Shown: positions 41,954 through 50,729 of the stretch, piece by piece | Layout of the letters: each line of letters starts with the position of its first letter | Position numbering within the stretch: the stretch's first letter is position 1 | Assembly: GCA_900696485.1 (NCBI GenBank) | Contig: CAADGG010000089.1 | Location: 1-52,095 of the forward strand | DNA from: an uncultured Pseudomonadota bacterium | GTDB taxonomy: Bacteria; Myxococcota_A; UBA9160; PR03 | DNA length: 52,095 nt | Reading direction: 5' to 3' | Translations under genes and position numbers: made by a program | The notes under the pieces: generated by a model | The model's input: only the letters and a program-made list of their open reading frames with translations | The model's database searches: none | What the model was told of the DNA's origin: nothing

Positions 41954-42592
41954 ATGACCCGACGCAAGACGCTGAGACTCGTGAATGCTCCAGATGCCGA
42001 GAACGTCGAGAGCACGCCGGACGAAGAGAGCGATGGACGCCGCCAGCGCAGCGAACGCAGCCGCGAGCTGATCGTCGAGGCGTTCTTCGCGCTGATCCGT
42101 GCGGGGGACATGGCACCCCGGACGGCGCAGGTCGCGCAGGCTGCCGGCGTCAGCCTCCGGACGGTGTTCCGGCACTTCGACGACATGGAGAGCCTCTATC
42201 GCGTGATGGCCGAACGCATAAAGGCCGAGATCCTGCCGCTGGTCGCGGCGCCATTCGAAGCGCCGGACTGGCGCGGACGGCTCCTCGAACTCGTCTCCCG
42301 GCGGGCCCGGACCTACGAGCGTCTGCTGCCGCTGCGCGTCGCGACCAGCGTGCGACGGTTCCAATCGGCTTTCCTGATGGACGACTACCGGCGCTTCGTG
42401 GAACTCGAGCGGAAAAGCCTGCGGGTCATTCTGCCCGAAGCCATCGCGACGGACCGCATGCTGTTCCCCGCGCTCGAGATGGCGACCGGCTTCCAAGCAT
42501 GGCGGCGCCTGCGGCAGGACCAGGGACTCTCGGCAGCGCGGGCAGAGGCCGTGCTGCGCGCCACCATCGCGCGGCTGATCGATGACCGATGA
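41954..42592 (+). CDS. TetR/AcrR-family transcriptional regulator
   Basis: A 212-residue regulator. The DNA-binding domain lies at about residues 34-80: RELIVEAFFALIRAGD and TAQVAQAAGVSLRTVFRHFDDMESLY, the TetR helix-turn-helix. The helical C-terminal ligand domain is not assignable. An unusual 30-residue charged leader precedes the domain. It probably controls the upstream MBL hydrolase or itself; regulation of the KstR-like site at 37617 is possible but unproven. Confidence 0.92.
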   Translation: MTRRKTLRLVNAPDAENVESTPDEESDGRRQRSERSRELIVEAFFALIRAGDMAPRTAQVAQAAGVSLRTVFRHFDDMESLYRVMAERIKAEILPLVAAPFEAPDWRGRLLELVSRRARTYERLLPLRVATSVRRFQSAFLMDDYRRFVELERKSLRVILPEAIATDRMLFPALEMATGFQAWRRLRQDQGLSAARAEAVLRATIARLIDDR

Positions 42593-42756
42593 GGTCTGCG
42601 GTGTCGGTCCACGCCGTGCGGCACGCCGGCTCCGAAGTGCGAGCGCGAGCAACCGCGCGATCATCAACAGACTGATCCGCGACGCGTTGCGCCCCGACGG
42701 CTGCGCATCCGGGCGCAGGCGTCCCGCCCGCTCCTGCGCGCCGGCGAGCGAATCCT

Positions 42757-43542
42757 TCAGCGCGACGCCAGCACTTCGGCCAGATGCAGGATCCGGGGGC
42801 CCGGATCGGGCGACGTCGGATCCGTGCGGGCGGCATGGCGGCGAAGCCCGTCGAGATGCAGCAGGCAACTCACGTCGGTGCCGACGATCCACTCCGCACC
42901 GGTCGCCGTGAGCTCGGCCAGCCGGCTGCGCCCCATGCGTGCCGACACCTCCGGGAGTTCCACCGAGAACGCCCCGCCGAAGCCGCAGCACTCGTCGCGT
43001 CTCGGCAGCAGGAGTTCGAGCCCGGCGACGGCGCGTAGCAGTTGCTCCGTCGGGCCGGGCTCGCCCGGATCGGGAACGCCAGGGAGTCTGCCCACCACCT
43101 CGCTCGGCCGGCCGAGCCCGAGTTCCCGCAGCCCGTGACAACTCGCAAGCAACGCGACCCGATGGGGAAAGCGCGCGCCGAGATCCCGGATGCCGAGTTC
43201 CCGCACCAGGAACTCGCCGAGTTCGAAGGTGCGCGCGCGCACACGGCGACTCGCCGCGTCGTCTCCGACACCGATTCCGGTGTAGCTTCGGCGCACCGTG
43301 GAGACACAGCTCGACGATGGACACACAACTGCGTCATACAGCGCGAAGCGTTCGAGATGCGTGCGCGCGAGTCGCCGCGCCTCGGCAGCCAGGCCGAGGT
43401 TCAGGAACGGTTGGCCGCAGCAGGTCTGCTCCGGATCGTAGTCGACCCGGCAACCGGCCCGCTCGAGCACCTCCACGGTCGCCTCGGCCACCTGGGGTGC
43501 GAGCTGATCGACATAGCACGGCACGAAGAGACCGACTCTCAT
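42757..43542 (-). CDS. lutA: LutA-family lactate utilization protein (CCG domains)
   Basis: A 261-residue protein with two cysteine-rich CCG domains: CGRVDYDPEQTCCGQPFLNLG and RRDECCGFGGAFSVELPEVS, plus CPSSSCVSTVR and LASCHGLREL. This is the LutA (YkgE-like, (Fe-S)-binding) subunit of the L-lactate oxidation complex. It is normally adjacent to lutB and lutC, but here it lies 8 kb away, four bases after the thioesterase gene on the same strand. Length is typical (about 240-260). Confidence 0.94.
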   Translation of the reverse strand: MRVGLFVPCYVDQLAPQVAEATVEVLERAGCRVDYDPEQTCCGQPFLNLGLAAEARRLARTHLERFALYDAVVCPSSSCVSTVRRSYTGIGVGDDAASRRVRARTFELGEFLVRELGIRDLGARFPHRVALLASCHGLRELGLGRPSEVVGRLPGVPDPGEPGPTEQLLRAVAGLELLLPRRDECCGFGGAFSVELPEVSARMGRSRLAELTATGAEWIVGTDVSCLLHLDGLRRHAARTDPTSPDPGPRILHLAEVLASR

Positions 43543-43546
43543 CGAC

Positions 43547-44506
43547 TCACGACCGATCGCCGGGCAAAAGTTGACGTTTCGAACCCGACCCCTTTCTTGA
43601 CGACGCCCGTTTCGGCGGCGGGGGCGGCGGGGGCGGCGGGGGGTCGAGGGGGCGGGGGCGGCGGAGGAGGCCTTCCTGGGTGATGGTGGCGAGGCGGGTG
43701 CCGGTGCGGGTCAGCATGCGGCCCTGGACGAGGGCGCGGCCGCCGTGGGCAATGGGGGATTCGCTCGCGTACAGGATCCAGTCGTCCCAGCGCGGTGGGT
43801 GGTGCAACCAGACGGCGTGGTCGAGACTGGCCGGCAGGCGCTGGCGCAGGCTGCCGTGCAGACGAGCCGCCGTGCGCAGGAGCGTCCGGTCGCTGGCATA
43901 GATCAGCGCGGCGGCGTGCAGCGCCGGATCGTCGGGCAGCGGGCCGCGTGGGCGCATCCACACCAGGCGGTGCGAAGACGGCGTCCCCTCCGGACGATCC
44001 TCCAGGGGCCGACAGACTCGCACGTCGATCGCATCGGGCGTGCGCGGCGGCTCGCCGGTTTCGGCGGCGCGCACGGCCTCCCAATCCGGGAGCGACTCGG
44101 GCGGCGGGAGCGCCTCGAGCGACGACAACCCGTCGAGCGGCGGCTCGTGCGCGTGCGCCACGCCGTGCTCGTCTGCGGTGAAACCGGCGCTCAGCTCGAA
44201 GACCGGCTCGCCGAGCTGGCGAACCACGACGCGGCGAGTCGCAAAGCGCCGTCCGTCTCGGATGCGGGTCACCTCGAAACCCAGCGTGGCGCCCGGCCGA
44301 CCTGGACGCAGGAAGTAGCCGTGCAGGGAATGGAGTCGGCCCGCCGCGACCGTGTGCATGGCGGCGAGGGCCGCCTGCGCAGCGAGCAGACCGCCGAACA
44401 GGCGCCGCCCGGATCCGACAGGCGGCGTCTCGAAGCGGTCCTCGCCCACCGGCGCCAGCGCGCACCGCGCCAGCCATCGTCCGAGCGGATCGTCTCGGTG
44501 CTTCAT
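43547..44506 (-). CDS. tesB: Acyl-CoA thioesterase II (TesB-type), with repeat-derived C-terminal tail
   Basis: A 319-residue double-hotdog thioesterase that hydrolyses acyl-CoA. It shows FGGLLAAQAALAAMHTV, LHSLHGYFLRPGRPGATLGFEV, the second hotdog half HAAALIYASDRTLL, and SLDHAVWLHHPPRWDDWILYASESP. The catalytic fold ends around LATITQEGLLRRP. After that come about ten prolines and KRASSRKGSGSKRQLLPGDRS, encoded by a G/C-rich tract and REP-like copy C. The normal stop was probably lost or displaced by insertion of the repeat. Confidence 0.92.
   Translation of the reverse strand: MKHRDDPLGRWLARCALAPVGEDRFETPPVGSGRRLFGGLLAAQAALAAMHTVAAGRLHSLHGYFLRPGRPGATLGFEVTRIRDGRRFATRRVVVRQLGEPVFELSAGFTADEHGVAHAHEPPLDGLSSLEALPPPESLPDWEAVRAAETGEPPRTPDAIDVRVCRPLEDRPEGTPSSHRLVWMRPRGPLPDDPALHAAALIYASDRTLLRTAARLHGSLRQRLPASLDHAVWLHHPPRWDDWILYASESPIAHGGRALVQGRMLTRTGTRLATITQEGLLRRPRPLDPPPPPPPPPPKRASSRKGSGSKRQLLPGDRS
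43565..43604 (-). repeat. REP-like dispersed repeat, copy C
   Basis: Read on the minus strand: gtcgtcaagaaagggg, tcgggttcgaaac, gtcaacttttg. It matches copies A and B in word order and spacing. It lies inside the 3' end of the thioesterase gene and is translated as part of its C-terminal tail. Confidence 0.85.
43614..43672 (+). repeat. G-rich tract with G-quadruplex potential
   Basis: At least five runs of four to six G separated by one to four bases occur on the plus strand, next to REP-like copy C. On the coding (minus) strand this is a proline-codon run in the thioesterase tail. Confidence 0.7.
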
Positions 44507-44547
44507 CGCGGGACGGATAGCGGAACCGGGCCGGTGCTGCGGGGTCC

Positions 44548-45473
44548 TCAGTCTCCGGCCGGTTCGCGGTCGGGCGCGCCGGAGGGCAGGTCGAGGATCG
44601 CGTCGACGTCGCCCTCCCGGCGCAGGATGCGCAGCGGCTCGCCGTCCCGGAGCGCGGCCAGCAGGTCCGCCGGGGTCGAGCGCCCGCCACGGCCGGGACT
44701 CGCGAGCAGCACGGTATCCCCTCGAAGCAGCCCGAGGCGCGCCGCCGGGCTGTCCGGACGCACGCCGATGACGGAAATCCCCCGGCGGCACCGGCCCGAG
44801 GCAACACGACGGCGCCGCTCGCGCGCATCGGTTCGTACGCCAGGCCGGCGAGCAACGACTCGTCGCGTCGTTGCCGGAGCCAGAGTCGCTTGCGCGGATC
44901 GTCGATGCCCACCTCGCGGGCCGCCGCACCCGACAGCAGCAGGCCCCACGGCGCGCCGGTGTCGAGGAGCACGCGAAGCGGACGACCTTCGATCTCGACG
45001 TCGAGCGTCGGGCGTTTGGTCCCGAGCCGGATCGGGACCACCGTCTCGTGAACGCTGGCCGGTTGTTCGGGAACCGCGAAACGATCGGGGTCGAGGAAGC
45101 GGACCTGCGCGCTCTCGAAGTCGAGCTCGACGACGTACGATTCGAGAAGGTTGCCGCCGAGCAACCCGTACTCCCAGCCGGTCTTCGAACCCGTGTCGCT
45201 CGATCGCGTATCGACCAGGAACTGGAGGTCGCGTCCGAGCCGCGTGCGGCGTCGGTCCGGATCGTGCTTCGTGCGCCGGACCGAGACGCCGAGGGCGCGG
45301 GCCGCGAGCGGGGTCAGGACGGAGAACGCCGCCCCCGTGTCGAGTAGCATCCGGAACGGTCTCTCGCCCGGCACCGACAGATCGAGCTGGATCCGGTTGC
45401 ACTCCGGCACGGGCTCGAAGGGCAGCGCGGCGATCACGGCCTCGACCGGAACCTCTTGTGCCGCGCCGGGCAC
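44548..45473 (-). pseudogene. Retropepsin-like aspartic protease with PDZ domain, frameshifted
   Basis: Two frames together encode one protein. The N-terminal frame (from GTG 45473) has twin aspartic protease motifs FRMLLDTGAAFSVLTPLAARALG and RVLLDTGAPWGLLLSGAAA. The C-terminal frame (to 44548) has a PDZ domain, ISVIGVRPDSPAARLGLLRGDTVLL. The switch occurs at a C5 tract (44779-44783); one extra base would join AGAAGG to ISVIGV. No signal peptide is visible before GTG 45473. Whether it is a true pseudogene or a sequencing error is open. Role: probably periplasmic or membrane-associated proteolysis. Confidence 0.75.
44779..44783 (-). other. Frameshift site in the aspartic protease gene
   Basis: Five consecutive C on the plus strand (G on the coding strand) mark the point where homology switches frame. 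Six would restore a single frame through protease and PDZ domains. Confidence 0.7.
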
Positions 45474-45536
45474 TGCGAAGCCGGGCGGGAGCCTGCTCTC
45501 CGGGGCGGAGGGCCCGCGGCGGATCGCAAGGCCCGA

Positions 45537-46805
45537 TCACTCGCCGTCCGCACGGTACCCGCCGGCGAGATCGATGGAGAATCCGCGCGCGCGCAGCAGA
45601 TCCTTGGCGATCGTCAGCGTCTGGATCTCGCTGCTGCCGGCCGCGATGGTCCAGAGCTTGATGTCCCGGAACAGGCGTTCGGGTGCATACTCCTGCATGT
45701 AGCCCGAGCCTCCCATCAACTGCATGGCCTCGAGGGCCACGTCGGCGGCAGCCTCGGTGGCATACCACTTGGCGGCGCTGACTTCACGCTCACTCCCCTT
45801 CCCCTCGCGCTGCAACCAGATCCCTTTCAGCATCAGATTGCGCACGTTCTCGCGCGCCACGTACATCCGGGCCAGCTTCTGCTGGATCAACTGGAAGGCG
45901 GCGATCGGCTTGCCGAACTGACGGCGCGCGATGGCGAAGCCGAGCGCGTCGTCGAGACAGCGCTCGATCACACCGAGGCACATCGCCACCACCATGACCC
46001 GCTCCGCGACGAGGGTCTGTTCGGCGAGCTCGCGTGCTGGACGCGCGGGGTCGCCCAGCAGGTGGCTGCGCGGGACCCGGCAGTCCTGCAGGAACACCTC
46101 GCCGGTGGGCGTCGCATGCATCCCGAGCTTCCGCATCGGCGCGCCGGTGCTGAGCCCGGCCGTGCCCCGTTCCACCACGATCGGAAAGATCCGCTGCTTG
46201 TCCGCTCTGTCGCCGCCCGGATCCTCGAGACGGGCGTAGATCAGCAGGACGTCGGCCGCGGGCGCGTTCGAGATGAAGGTCTTGCTGCCGTTCAGCACGA
46301 TCGTCTCGCCGTCGAGGCGCGCCGATGTCTTCATCGCGAAGGCGTCGGACCCGGAGCCCGGCTCCGTCAGCGCCCAGCAGCCGATCTTCTCGAGCGTGAC
46401 GAGCGGCAGCGCGCAGCGTTCGATCAAGTCGGCGTCGCCGCGGGCGCCGATCGTCGCCGCGGCACCGAGATTGCTGAGCAGGCACAGCGCCAGGCCCGGG
46501 CTCGAGCGCGCCAGCTCCTTGGCGACCACGGTCGCGATCCCCGGGTTCGCCGAGCCTCGGCCATCGACGGTTTCGGGCGACGGCACCGCGCGGGCCGGGC
46601 CGCCCGTCCGCAGCCGGCTCGCGCGGGCTCGCATCGGCGCCCCGAGCGCTTCGCCCAGACCGAAGCCCACGGCGAAGCGGCGCAGGACGTCGAAGCCGCT
46701 GGCGTCGCCGGACTCGATCGCAGCGATGTGCGGCTCCACCTCGCGCTCGCAGAAGCCGCGAACGGCCGTTTCGACGGCACTCAGGGTCTCGTCGAGTTCG
46801 AACAT
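45537..46805 (-). CDS. Acyl-CoA dehydrogenase family protein, catalytic Glu position altered
   Basis: A 422-residue flavoenzyme with CWALTEPGSGSDAFAMKTSA (FAD site), RRQFGKPIAAFQLIQQKLA, and QLMGGSGYMQEYAPERLFRD. The C-terminal motif reads TIAAGSSEIQ where typical members have YEGTSEIQ, so the usual catalytic Glu is Ala. The base may be elsewhere, as in isovaleryl- or glutaryl-type enzymes, or the enzyme may act differently. An unusual Arg-rich insertion (residues about 58-85) interrupts the N-terminal domain. ATG 46805 follows gggag. Confidence 0.93.
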   Translation of the reverse strand: MFELDETLSAVETAVRGFCEREVEPHIAAIESGDASGFDVLRRFAVGFGLGEALGAPMRARASRLRTGGPARAVPSPETVDGRGSANPGIATVVAKELARSSPGLALCLLSNLGAAATIGARGDADLIERCALPLVTLEKIGCWALTEPGSGSDAFAMKTSARLDGETIVLNGSKTFISNAPAADVLLIYARLEDPGGDRADKQRIFPIVVERGTAGLSTGAPMRKLGMHATPTGEVFLQDCRVPRSHLLGDPARPARELAEQTLVAERVMVVAMCLGVIERCLDDALGFAIARRQFGKPIAAFQLIQQKLARMYVARENVRNLMLKGIWLQREGKGSEREVSAAKWYATEAAADVALEAMQLMGGSGYMQEYAPERLFRDIKLWTIAAGSSEIQTLTIAKDLLRARGFSIDLAGGYRADGE

Positions 46806-46839
46806 GGAGCTCCCGTCCCGATCGGACCGACAGCCGGGA

Positions 46840-48561
46840 TCACAAGCGCCGCTGCAGCATGGCGCCGTCCGGAAACTGCGTCGCCGTGAGGTGCCAGTCG
46901 ACCAGCACACCCTCCGTGATCGGCGGACGCGGCGGCTGCCAGGCGGCCAGCCGTTCGGCGAGCACCGCGGCGTCGAGCTCGACGTCGAGCGACTTGCTCT
47001 TGCAGTCGATGCGGACGATGTCGTCATCCTGCACGACGGCCAGCGGCCCTCCGACCTGCGCCTCCGGAGAGACGTAGCCCACGCACAACGCGCCCTCCGT
47101 AGCGCCGCTGAAGCGCGAGTCCGTCACGACCGCGACGTCGCACAGCCCGAGCGCACCGAGGATCAGCGGTACGCGAAAGTTCTCGCTGAATCCGGGTCCC
47201 CCGCGCGGACCCTGATAGTGGATGACGACGACGTCGCCCGACTGGATCCGGCCACCGAGGATCGCACCGATGGCGGCCTGTTGGCTGCGAAACACCCGCG
47301 CCGGCCCGCGGAACGTCTGGTCCTGGCCGCCGCTGATGGTGTAGCGACACAGCGAGCCGTCCGGGGCCAGGTTGCCACGCAGCACCTTGATGCCGCCGGT
47401 CGGATAGATCGGCTTCTCGGCGGGCAGGATCACTTCCGGCCGGAGCACCTGCGTCGCGTCCATCAACTCGCCCACCGTCCGGCCGCAGATCGTGGGACGA
47501 TCCCGGTGCACCTTGGACTCGATGCGCTTCAGGATCGCGAAGACGCCCCCGGCCTCATGGAGGTCGACGACCGTGAACGGGCCACTCGGCCGCACCGGGC
47601 AATAGTACGGCGTGTCATCGCTGAGGAAGTCGAAGGTATCGACGTCGATGTCGAGCTGCAGATAGCGCGCGAGCGTGAGCAGATGCAGGATCCCGTTGGT
47701 GCCGGCGCTCAGGGCCATGATCAGGCGGCCGGCGTCGCGGATCGACTCGGCGGTGACCAGATCGCGGAAGCGCAGCCCCTCGCGCACCAGTTGCACGGCG
47801 CGGAAGCCGGTCTGCTTGGCCTGGCGCAGCTTCTCCATGTCGTTGCCCGGTGTCGTCGACGCCATCGGCAGGCACAGGCCCATCGCCTCGGTCGCCATCT
47901 GGACCGTATTCGCCGTCGTGAGCTCGGGACAGGCGCCGCATCCCGTCACCCATCGGCTCTCCATCTCCCGCATCTGCTCGCGCATCTGCTCGGCGCTGAT
48001 CTGGTCGGCCAGGTACTCGTTGATCAGCGTCAGTGCGACATCGGTCGGGAACGCAGTCGGCTGGCCGCGAAAGGTCCCGGGGCGCGCGGGTCCACCCGGC
48101 AAGAACAAGGTCGGAAGATCCAGGCGCGCCGCTCCCAGCCAATGGCCCGGCACGATCTTGTCGCAGGTCCCGATGCAGATCAGCGCGTCCGCATTGTAGT
48201 TGCGCATCTGGATCTCGACGCTGTCGGCGATGGCGTCGCGCTGCGGCAGATCGTAGAGGAGCACCTCGTCCTGGCTGCCGAGATTGCGGCAATGCCCCGC
48301 GCACGGCGCGATCGTCGAGAACTCGATCGGCACGCCCCCGCCCAGCAGCACGCCCTGCTTCACCGCCTCGCCGAGCTGCTTCAGGTGCATGTGCCCGAGA
48401 CCGACGTCCTGGGGGCTGTTGGCCACCGCGATCACCGGCCGCGAGAGCTCCTCGTCGGTGTAGCCACTGGCCTTCCAGAAGAAGCGATCCACCTTGAGTT
48501 CGGCGAAGACCTGCACGGACTTGGCGATCTGCTCCGGACTGAGCTTCTGGAACTTCTTCAT
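46840..48561 (-). CDS. IlvD/Edd-family iron-sulfur dehydratase
   Basis: A 573-residue dehydratase with cluster-ligand motifs PCAGHCRNLG, GTCDKIVPGHW, and GCGACPELTTANTVQMATEA, and with active-site TDSRFSGATEGALCVGYVSPEA. The family includes dihydroxy-acid dehydratase and 6-phosphogluconate or sugar-acid dehydratases. This sequence looks closer to the sugar-acid branch than to IlvD, but the substrate is not determined. ATG 48561 follows gaggagag. The acyl-CoA dehydrogenase follows 34 bp downstream on the same strand. Confidence 0.93.
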   Translation of the reverse strand: MKKFQKLSPEQIAKSVQVFAELKVDRFFWKASGYTDEELSRPVIAVANSPQDVGLGHMHLKQLGEAVKQGVLLGGGVPIEFSTIAPCAGHCRNLGSQDEVLLYDLPQRDAIADSVEIQMRNYNADALICIGTCDKIVPGHWLGAARLDLPTLFLPGGPARPGTFRGQPTAFPTDVALTLINEYLADQISAEQMREQMREMESRWVTGCGACPELTTANTVQMATEAMGLCLPMASTTPGNDMEKLRQAKQTGFRAVQLVREGLRFRDLVTAESIRDAGRLIMALSAGTNGILHLLTLARYLQLDIDVDTFDFLSDDTPYYCPVRPSGPFTVVDLHEAGGVFAILKRIESKVHRDRPTICGRTVGELMDATQVLRPEVILPAEKPIYPTGGIKVLRGNLAPDGSLCRYTISGGQDQTFRGPARVFRSQQAAIGAILGGRIQSGDVVVIHYQGPRGGPGFSENFRVPLILGALGLCDVAVVTDSRFSGATEGALCVGYVSPEAQVGGPLAVVQDDDIVRIDCKSKSLDVELDAAVLAERLAAWQPPRPPITEGVLVDWHLTATQFPDGAMLQRRL

Positions 48562-48616
48562 CGCATCTCTCCTCACGCCCGTCCGGGCCGCCGGGCTCAT
48601 GGGTACGGGATTCCGA

Positions 48617-50563
48617 TCAAAGACCCGGAGGCCAGCGATCGAGGAAACGCTCGGCCAGATTCCGGCACAGCGCCATCAGCGTGAGCTGGGGGTTCACGTG
48701 GGTGGAGCCGGGGAATACACTGGTGTCCGCCACGTAGAGATTCTGCATGCCATGGACCCGGCCTTCCGCATCGCAGACCGAACGCCGGGCATCCGCTCCC
48801 ATGCGTGCCGTGCCCATCGGGTGGTACGCAGACACCTTCACGTCCTTCGCGCGGAAGCGGCGGCGCTCGAGCTCGTCCACGTCGCCGAGCGAGCGCAGCG
48901 GCGGCACGGCGGGCAGCCCGGCGTAGACCTCCCGGGCGCCGGCGGCGAACAGCACGCGGGCAGCCAGCCCGATCGCCCGGATCGTCTTGTCCACGTCCGG
49001 CTGGCTCAGCCGATACAGCATCGTCGGGCCCGCGAGGGGCAGGTGGCAGACCCGTCCCGTTCCGGTGTCGGACAGGATGGAGCCGATGCTCGCCATGTGC
49101 GGATAGGCGTCCAGCAGCCGCGCATGATCGTGGCCGATGCCGGGCAGCGCCCCCGCGCTGTAGGTCATGCCGAGGGGCGGGAAGGTGGCTTCGAGCAGGA
49201 TGCCGTCGGCGACGAACTCGTCGATGCAGTAGGACTGCATCACGCCCTGCCAGCCGTTCACCACCTCGTCGAAGCGCCCGGTGACGCCGCTGCCCGGATG
49301 GATGCGCAGAAAGCGCCCGAGGGCCGGGTTCCGCCGCGCGACGCCCGAACGGCGCAGCAACAGCGGCGTCATCAGCGCGCCGGCACAGACGAAGACGCTG
49401 CGCGCCCGGACGCGCAGATGTCCGCCGGTCGGAACCCGGCGCTCGTCGAGGATCCGCGCATCGATCCCGTCGGCACGATCCCCGCGCAGGACGATCCGAT
49501 CCACCACGCAGCTCGCGTAGATGCGAGCCCCGTGGCGAACGGCGGCCGGGAGGTGCGTGAGGTGCATGGCCTGCTTGGCGTCGCGCGGGCAGCCGAACGC
49601 GCACTGGCCCGTGCCGGCACAGTCGCGCGTGGGACGCGGGATCGCATGGGCGCGCAGGCCCAGCTCCTCGGCACCGCGGCGCGCGATCTGGCCGTTCGTG
49701 CCCATGACGTCGTCGGCGACCGGTTCGATGTGGAGCTGCTCGCGCAACCGGTCGTACTGCGGCGCCATCCGGTCCGGCGCCGCCAGCTCGGCCCCGTGCA
49801 CGCGCGCCCATTCGTCCAGCACGGAATCCGGCGCACGCAAGCAGGTGCCGGAGTTGACGACGGTCGTCCCGCCGACGACGCGACCCATCGGAACCGGGAT
49901 CACCGAGGCGCCGATCGCCGTCGTGAGCCCGTTGTTGCGGCAGTACTTGACGGTCCTTCGCAGCGCCGGGCCGTCGAAATCCGCGCGCGAGACCGGCCCT
50001 CCCTCCTCGACGATCACCACGTCCAGACCGGATTCCGCCAGTTGTCGCGCCACGGTGGCGCCGCCGGCACCGCTGCCGACCACGACGACGTCGCACTCGA
50101 CGTCGAGGTCACCGTCGAGGTCCGGATGCCGCAGCACGGGCAGGTACGTCTCCGGAGGAAGCGGCCGGTCGCGCACGAGTGGCTCGTTGAAGTCCCCGAC
50201 GTGCCGGCGGAAGCGTTCGTCGCCGGCGTAGACCATCTCGCATAGCGCACGCAACGAAACGGCGGTGTCGTGTCCGATCCGGCGGCCGGCCAGCGCCTCG
50301 GCCAGCCACGCGTCGCGCTGCGCACGGGGCAGCCGATCGAAGCGGCGCCAGGTCCCGGCGGCCAGCGGCGCCAGACGCAGCGCCGTGATCAGGAGCCCCA
50401 ACAGGCGACGGCTCGCCGGATCGAAGTCGCCAAGCAACGCCCCGATCTGCTCGGCGACGCCCATCTGGTTCGCATCCACCGGCAACGGGCAGCCCGGCGG
50501 GGCGATCGACTCGGCGAGCGCGGCGAGGGTCCGGTGTTGGGCGTGGCCGAGCGGTTCAGACAT
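48617..50563 (-). CDS. GMC-family oxidoreductase with fused subunit-3-like N-terminus
   Basis: A 648-residue protein. Residues about 1-140 (LGHAQHRTLAALAESIAPPG, then LRALCEMVYAGDERF) look like gluconate 2-dehydrogenase subunit 3. Residues 155 onward are the GMC flavoprotein: VVVVGSGAGGATVARQLAESG, GRVVGGTTVVNSGTC, CAGTGQCAFGCPRDAKQAMHL, and C-terminal AYHPMGTARMG with the catalytic His. It has no Tat motif at the N-terminus. It lies 55 bp upstream of the dehydratase gene. The gene pair at 26481-28597 encodes the same two parts separately. Confidence 0.92.
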   Translation of the reverse strand: MSEPLGHAQHRTLAALAESIAPPGCPLPVDANQMGVAEQIGALLGDFDPASRRLLGLLITALRLAPLAAGTWRRFDRLPRAQRDAWLAEALAGRRIGHDTAVSLRALCEMVYAGDERFRRHVGDFNEPLVRDRPLPPETYLPVLRHPDLDGDLDVECDVVVVGSGAGGATVARQLAESGLDVVIVEEGGPVSRADFDGPALRRTVKYCRNNGLTTAIGASVIPVPMGRVVGGTTVVNSGTCLRAPDSVLDEWARVHGAELAAPDRMAPQYDRLREQLHIEPVADDVMGTNGQIARRGAEELGLRAHAIPRPTRDCAGTGQCAFGCPRDAKQAMHLTHLPAAVRHGARIYASCVVDRIVLRGDRADGIDARILDERRVPTGGHLRVRARSVFVCAGALMTPLLLRRSGVARRNPALGRFLRIHPGSGVTGRFDEVVNGWQGVMQSYCIDEFVADGILLEATFPPLGMTYSAGALPGIGHDHARLLDAYPHMASIGSILSDTGTGRVCHLPLAGPTMLYRLSQPDVDKTIRAIGLAARVLFAAGAREVYAGLPAVPPLRSLGDVDELERRRFRAKDVKVSAYHPMGTARMGADARRSVCDAEGRVHGMQNLYVADTSVFPGSTHVNPQLTLMALCRNLAERFLDRWPPGL

Positions 50564-50729
50564 CGGATTCCCGGCTGGCGAGCGCGAGGGGAGCACGGCG
50601 GCGACGGCGGCCAGGGACCGGCGCAAGCGTGACGGCCGGACCGGCCCCCCCGCGGTACCCGGCCCACGGTATCGTACGGTCGTTCCTCCTGCCACCAACT
50701 CCGGCTCGCAACGGCGAGGGAGACACGTC

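Noticed and set aside
40517..43324. Long minus-strand frame across the MBL hydrolase and TetR region
   Set aside because: It is antisense to two clear protein families and shows no motifs; ileS, helicase and acyl-CoA dehydrogenase genes have similar shadows.
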